Positions 59,729-64,000 of a stretch of 64,000 nt of DNA are shown here, piece after piece. Under the pieces are notes generated by a model that ran no database searches, was not told the DNA's origin, and was given only the letters and a program-made list of their open reading frames with translations. The number at the start of each line of letters is the position of its first letter. Position 1 is the first letter of the stretch. Origin of the DNA: Bacteroidota bacterium (GTDB lineage Bacteria > Bacteroidota > Bacteroidia > JAHEXY01); NCBI GenBank assembly GCA_023251875.1, contig JAHEXY010000002.1:307491-371490 (forward strand), in the 5' to 3' direction. A program made the position numbers and the translations under genes.

Positions 59729-60790
59729 TTATTTGGGTTCAGGAGTTAATTTCAAGTTTAGAAACTGGTCTGTAGCTTTTTTGCCACTTTCAATTAGGGC
59801 CAATCGTTGTTCTTGAGATAATTTTTTGGTGTTCGCTTTTATTCCAATCGTATTAATAGATATAGTTCTTCTCCAATCGTTTTCTGTAAGTGCAATACGA
59901 TTGGTGTTCTCAAGCAAAATATAAAATAGAGCAGCTAAATAATCTTTAAAAACATTGATGTCATAAGGCGCTAAACTTCGTATTCCTTTTTTGTCATATT
60001 CAATTTGTTCAGCATTATCGAGTCTGAGTCCAATGGTTTTTTCATTTACAGCGTACATATTATTTTGAGAAGAAGTATTAGGAGAAATGTATTTTGTGCT
60101 GTCAAAAAGAAAAATAGGATAGTTGGCAAGTAAACCACCATCAACCATTACATCTAAATCCAGATACTTATAATAGCGCTTATAAGTAATGCCATCCTTA
60201 TCCATAAAAATGGCTTTTAAGAATAAAGGAATAGAGCCGGAAATTCTCACGGCATCTTTTATTTTCATTTTAGGATAGGTTTCATAAGAAAATACTTCAT
60301 GCCTTTGTTTAGAAAGGTTGGTACCTACCACATAAAGTTCTTTATAAGCAGAATCTTTTACAACCAATTGATGAAAACCTTCGAAAGTAATATTGGGGTC
60401 TAAGCCTTTTTGACTGATGCGTTCTTCTAAAAATTTATAAAACTCTCTTCCTTCGTTCCATCCAAATTTTTTTATTAATCTGAATATTCCATTTCCAAGC
60501 AAATAATGGCCATCGCTAAATTTGTAAAATTTTAAATCACTAATAATTTGTTGAACTTCGTTGGGTTTATAACCAATAGCAAGTAACATAGCTTGTATAG
60601 ATCCGGCAGAAGTGCCTCCCACTCTTTGTATTTTATTTAAAATACAAAGACTATCGAGCTGTTGCAATGCCCCGGTGTAGGCAACCCCGCGTATGGCGCC
60701 ACCCTCAATCACTAAATTTTCATAACTATATTGTGCAAATGAAATTTGAGATAGGAAAGAAAGAAAAATGAAAGATGAAAAATGACGCAT
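59729..60790 (-). CDS. Secreted patatin-like phospholipase
   Basis: A 353-residue patatin with a signal peptide (MRHFSSFIFLSFLSQISFA, cleavage before Q20). The oxyanion-hole motif is EGGAIRGVAYTGAL (29-42), the nucleophile elbow is GTSAGS with S61, and the catalytic aspartate lies in VDGGLLANYPIFLFD, completing the Ser-Asp dyad. It should hydrolyse phospholipid or lipid esters in the periplasm or outside; toxicity or lipid turnover cannot be separated from sequence. It is 1 bp from the convergent folC end and 23 bp downstream of the S74 fibre gene, so co-transcription is possible. Confidence 0.9.
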   Translation of the reverse strand: MRHFSSFIFLSFLSQISFAQYSYENLVIEGGAIRGVAYTGALQQLDSLCILNKIQRVGGTSAGSIQAMLLAIGYKPNEVQQIISDLKFYKFSDGHYLLGNGIFRLIKKFGWNEGREFYKFLEERISQKGLDPNITFEGFHQLVVKDSAYKELYVVGTNLSKQRHEVFSYETYPKMKIKDAVRISGSIPLFLKAIFMDKDGITYKRYYKYLDLDVMVDGGLLANYPIFLFDSTKYISPNTSSQNNMYAVNEKTIGLRLDNAEQIEYDKKGIRSLAPYDINVFKDYLAALFYILLENTNRIALTENDWRRTISINTIGIKANTKKLSQEQRLALIESGKKATDQFLNLKLTPEPK

Positions 60791-60813
60791 GATTAATTTA
60801 AGGAGAAGAAAAT

Positions 60814-63800
60814 TTATTTTTGATCTGAATTATTATTTTGTTGGTTATTGATTTGCAGTTTTAAATCTTGAATTTGTTTTTCGAGATCAGAAATTTTAGT
60901 GTCGTAATCGTTTTTCATTTCTTTTATGGCTTCTACAATAATTGGAGTAAGTTCAGTGTAATTAATGCCTTTATAGTCAATAAAATTCTCATTTGCACCT
61001 GTTCCATCTTCATTTGATATTGAAGATCCAGGAATTGATTGTTTTTCTGCTGACACTAAATCCGGCAATACAACTTCTATTTCTTGTGCAATAAACCCAT
61101 ATTGCTTCTTAGAAGAAAACCCCATGTATGGAAATTCTTCTGTTTTAAATAAATAACTTTTACCATTTAATTTTGTAATAATATTTAATGCCCCATTTAT
61201 CTCCTCTATATTGGTTTTGAATTTTTGATCTGAAGTATAAATAGTGCCATTTGCATTTATGCTACCGGATACATGTAACACTTGAGTGGGGGAAGTATTT
61301 CCAATACCAACATTTCCATTTGGATCAATTACCATACGAGTTGTACTACCTTCATCAAAGATATAGGGATTTACTGTGCCCCCTCCATTAACGATAAAAC
61401 GCATATCATATGCATTGCCAGAACCAAATGACATGCGGCCAGTGGAGCTATATTTTGTAATATAGGCATCTCCACTTGAAGGCGTTTTTAATGTAAGATT
61501 AGAGGTGCCCGAACTGTTTGCTGTTTCAGCTATTATATTAGGAGAAGAAGACGAATAAATGTGCATCTGAGAAGATGGAGAAGATGTTCCTATTCCAACA
61601 TTCCCATCATAAGTTATCCTCATTAATTCTGTTAATTGCTGATAAAAACTAAAATAAGCTGAACTACTATTGGCTATTGTAAATTTCATTGGATAAGCTC
61701 CATTTAAATTCGAAATATTTAACATCCCATTAGCATCCTTAATAATTGAACTTGCTGTTTTACCAGAAACACTAAAATTTAATTCACTAAAATCGGTGCC
61801 ATAAGTAGAACCTGATGTTTCAATATTTAAAATAGATCCCCCAGAATCATAAATATGCATGGTTGAAGTTGGTGCATTGGTACCAATACCAACATTTCCT
61901 GTAGAAGCTAAAATCCTCATTTTTTCTGTACCACTCGTTTTAATAACTAAATCTACGGCATCTGTTGTTCCTAAGAAATTAGCACTTGCACTTAATCCAC
62001 TATTACCAAGTGTTGTCCAGCCTAAAGAAGATAAGCTTGCTAAACTAACCCAGTCTGTACCAGTAGCTGTAGAAGTAAGTATATCTGTTAAAGATCCTGG
62101 GCTATTATTGCTATCATAATAAGCTCCTTTTATATAGGCATTACCATTAACATGTAATAATTGGGAAGGTGTAGTTGTTCCAATACCAACATTGGTACTA
62201 AAATACCCCTTTCCAATAAAGTAGCCAGCCCATCCTGTTGAATAACCACTTAAATCAGAATAAACACCATAATGAGTCCCAGTCCCAGAATTACTCATAT
62301 TTACCAATACCCCATAATGTGTTCCTGATCCGCTCGAGGTAATGTTGGCATAATAACCATATACGCTACTTGAATGAGAAGATGACATAGCAATGTTAGT
62401 TTTATAAGCAGTAATTGTATTGTTGCTAGTTGAATTTCCAGGAAAAAATGTAAAAATTCCGGTTTCTGAGCCTCCGGATCCTGTTCCATCTCTCATGTCA
62501 TTATACATTCCAAATACATTTGTGGAACCTTCTGTTTCTACGTAATTATAAAATGCAGTACGCATGCCGGCTCCTGTGGCTGACATGTTATTGTATAATC
62601 CATAATTTTGACTACTTCCAGAATAGGTTGATTTAATGTATGCCGTTGTAGTACTTGATGAATTAAGTAAATCGAAAGGATAAATGGGTGATGTACTTCC
62701 AATTCCAACATTGCCTCCGGAACTTATTCTCATGCGTTCTGTATTATTTGTTTTAAATACAAAATCTTTAGCATCTGTTGTTCCAATAAAATTAGTGCCC
62801 GCAGTAGTGCCGGCATTACCCGTTAATGCCCATGCAGAAATTAAACTACTTGCACTTATCCAATCTGTACCGGTTATTGTAGACGATAAGATTTCACCGC
62901 TGGCCCCTTGATTATTATTGCTATCATAATAAGCACCTGTTACATAAACATTGCCATTTACATGTAATAATTGCGAGGGAGCTGTAGTTCCGATACCTAA
63001 GTTGCCTGAAGCAAATCTCATTTTTTCAATTGAATTTTCATAAAAAGTAAAACGTTCTCCTGACCCTGATGCACTATTTGAGAAGCGCATTTCATAGGCC
63101 CCTCCGCTTTCTATTGAAAATAATCCGGAAGTATTAGTTGATCCGTTTTTTTGAACATAACCTGTGCCACTACCGTTTCCAATTAATTCTAATTTTGCAT
63201 ATCCTGAAGCTGAAGTTCCTTCAATTCTTAGTGCGGGTTGAGTACTATAAATATGCATTTTTGTTCCAGGAGAAGTTGTTCCTATTCCTACAGAACCCCC
63301 ACTAGATACTCGCATACTTTCTGCATTATTTGTTTTAACAACAAAATCTTTAGCATCAGTTGTTCCAATAAAATTAGTGCCTGCAGTAGTCCCTGAATTT
63401 CCTGTAAGAGCCCATGCATTTAGTGCGCCATCTGCACCACTTGCGCCTGTGGCGCCAGTACTTCCATTCGTTCCCGTTATCCCTTGTGCGCCCGTAGCGC
63501 CTGTTACCCCTTGTGCACCTGTACTACCTGTCGCTCCTATATTTCCTGTTGGTCCTGTTGGTCCTTGTGCTCCTGTAGCACCATTTATTCCGTTTATTCC
63601 ATCAGCCCCACTTGGTCCAGTAGCACCTGTAACACCATTAGTTCCGGAAGGTCCTTGAGAACCTGTGGTCCCCGTGCTTCCATTTGTTCCGGTTACCCCC
63701 GTTACCCCTTGTGCACCTGTACTACCTGTCGCTCCTATATTTCCTGTTGGTCCTGTTGGTCCTTGTACTCCTGTAGCACCATTTATTCCGTTTATTCCAT

Positions 63801-64000
63801 CAGCCCCACTTGGTCCAGTAGCACCTGTAACACCATTAGTTCCGGAAGGTCCTTGAGAACCTGTGGCCCCCGTGCTTCCATTTGTTCCGGTTACCCCCGT
63901 TACCCCTTGTGCACCTGTACTACCTGTCGCTCCTATATTTCCTGTTGGTCCTGTTGGTCCTTGTACTCCTGTAGCACCATTTATTCCGTTTATTCCATCA
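60814..64000 (-). CDS. Collagen-like fibre protein with S74 intramolecular chaperone (5' end outside the window)
   Basis: The frame is open from 60814 to the right edge, at least 1060 residues; the start lies beyond 64000. From the N-terminal side: G-X-Y collagen-like triplets (about 63420-64000; [20 protein letters not shown]) built of 198-bp tandem units; then repeated modules of [31 protein letters not shown] and SSGG.VGIGT..P....H, as in phage-tail-like and adhesin fibres. A C-terminal peptidase S74 chaperone ([43 protein letters not shown]) with the Ser-Lys autoprocessing dyad precedes a coiled coil. It is expected to trimerise and self-cleave. An internal ATG at 63315 is not the true start. 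Confidence 0.85.
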   Translation of the reverse strand, partial: DGINGINGATGVQGPTGPTGNIGATGSTGAQGVTGVTGTNGSTGATGSQGPSGTNGVTGATGPSGADGINGINGATGVQGPTGPTGNIGATGSTGAQGVTGVTGTNGSTGTTGSQGPSGTNGVTGATGPSGADGINGINGATGAQGPTGPTGNIGATGSTGAQGVTGATGAQGITGTNGSTGATGASGADGALNAWALTGNSGTTAGTNFIGTTDAKDFVVKTNNAESMRVSSGGSVGIGTTSPGTKMHIYSTQPALRIEGTSASGYAKLELIGNGSGTGYVQKNGSTNTSGLFSIESGGAYEMRFSNSASGSGERFTFYENSIEKMRFASGNLGIGTTAPSQLLHVNGNVYVTGAYYDSNNNQGASGEILSSTITGTDWISASSLISAWALTGNAGTTAGTNFIGTTDAKDFVFKTNNTERMRISSGGNVGIGSTSPIYPFDLLNSSSTTTAYIKSTYSGSSQNYGLYNNMSATGAGMRTAFYNYVETEGSTNVFGMYNDMRDGTGSGGSETGIFTFFPGNSTSNNTITAYKTNIAMSSSHSSSVYGYYANITSSGSGTHYGVLVNMSNSGTGTHYGVYSDLSGYSTGWAGYFIGKGYFSTNVGIGTTTPSQLLHVNGNAYIKGAYYDSNNSPGSLTDILTSTATGTDWVSLASLSSLGWTTLGNSGLSASANFLGTTDAVDLVIKTSGTEKMRILASTGNVGIGTNAPTSTMHIYDSGGSILNIETSGSTYGTDFSELNFSVSGKTASSIIKDANGMLNISNLNGAYPMKFTIANSSSAYFSFYQQLTELMRITYDGNVGIGTSSPSSQMHIYSSSSPNIIAETANSSGTSNLTLKTPSSGDAYITKYSSTGRMSFGSGNAYDMRFIVNGGGTVNPYIFDEGSTTRMVIDPNGNVGIGNTSPTQVLHVSGSINANGTIYTSDQKFKTNIEEINGALNIITKLNGKSYLFKTEEFPYMGFSSKKQYGFIAQEIEVVLPDLVSAEKQSIPGSSISNEDGTGANENFIDYKGINYTELTPIIVEAIKEMKNDYDTKISDLEKQIQDLKLQINNQQNNNSDQK
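63511..64000 (-). repeat. 198-bp tandem repeats encoding collagen-like triplets
   Basis: Units at 63511-63708 and 63709-63906, and a third cut by the window edge, are offset by exactly 198 bp (66 residues, 22 triplets). The first two differ at only two positions. A diverged partial unit lies at about 63420-63510. Such identity implies recent expansion or homogenisation. Confidence 0.9.

Noticed and set aside
63315..63315. ATG at 63315 as the start of the S74 fibre protein
   Set aside because: The upstream codons continue the same repeated module ([14 protein letters not shown]) and collagen-like triplets to the window edge.
63377..63856. Plus-strand Pro/Val/Ala-rich frames
   Set aside because: They are antisense shadows of the minus-strand G-X-Y collagen-like repeats.
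63511..64000. CRISPR array
   Set aside because: The repeats are contiguous 198-bp coding units with no spacers.

Overview
The window looks like chromosomal DNA from a free-living or environmental member of the Bacteroidota. It is AT-rich (roughly one third G+C by eye). Several secreted proteins end in type IX secretion (T9SS) C-terminal sorting domains, and there is a LytS/LytTR two-component pair. Promoters fit the Bacteroidota TAnnTTTG -7 box, and ispG is the long three-domain form with an inserted middle domain. No rRNA, tRNA, CRISPR, phage or transposase gene was seen.

Layout. 0.1-4.9 kb: a class III nucleotide cyclase/ATPase/TPR protein and a MORN-repeat protein, both on the minus strand. 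5.4-11.1 kb: rpiB overlapping an M28 peptidase, a helical protein of unknown function, and a T9SS cargo protein. 11.1-18.7 kb: purN, an ABC permease fused to an M1 peptidase with its ATPase, and two RNA methyltransferases. 18.8-23.6 kb: a glyoxylate-shunt module, with an ScfR/RamB-like regulator divergent from aceB and aceA and a palindrome overlapping the aceB promoter. 23.9-40.4 kb: two giant secreted SpvB/RHS-type proteins, the first split by a frameshift in a G6 tract and the second with a toxin-like tip, then a T9SS/SBBP protein bounded by two copies of a hairpin repeat. 40.5-44.2 kb: an antitoxin with a truncated YoeB toxin, prfB with its programmed frameshift, and ispG. 44.3-50.2 kb: a PpiD-like foldase, a GNAT, an LTD-domain T9SS protein, and a LytS/LytR operon led by two unannotated microproteins. 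50.3-59.7 kb: recJ, glpD, a CotH-like lipoprotein, a cyclase-family hydrolase, an OmpA lipoprotein, a conserved unknown and folC. 59.7-64 kb: a patatin and the 3' part of a collagen-like S74 chaperone-tipped fibre protein that runs off the right edge.

The most distinctive feature is the density of short dispersed repeats. They lie between genes, directly after stop codons, and in frame inside ispG, folC and the signal peptide of the RHS protein. Two related hairpin elements (30386-30472 and 58263-58365) keep self-complementary ends although the end sequences differ, which implies selection or a mobility mechanism acting on structure. The SpvB/RHS locus, with its slippery G6 tract and toxin-like end without an adjacent immunity gene, is the best candidate for a less-described system. 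All product names come from reading motifs in the translated sequence; no database search was run.
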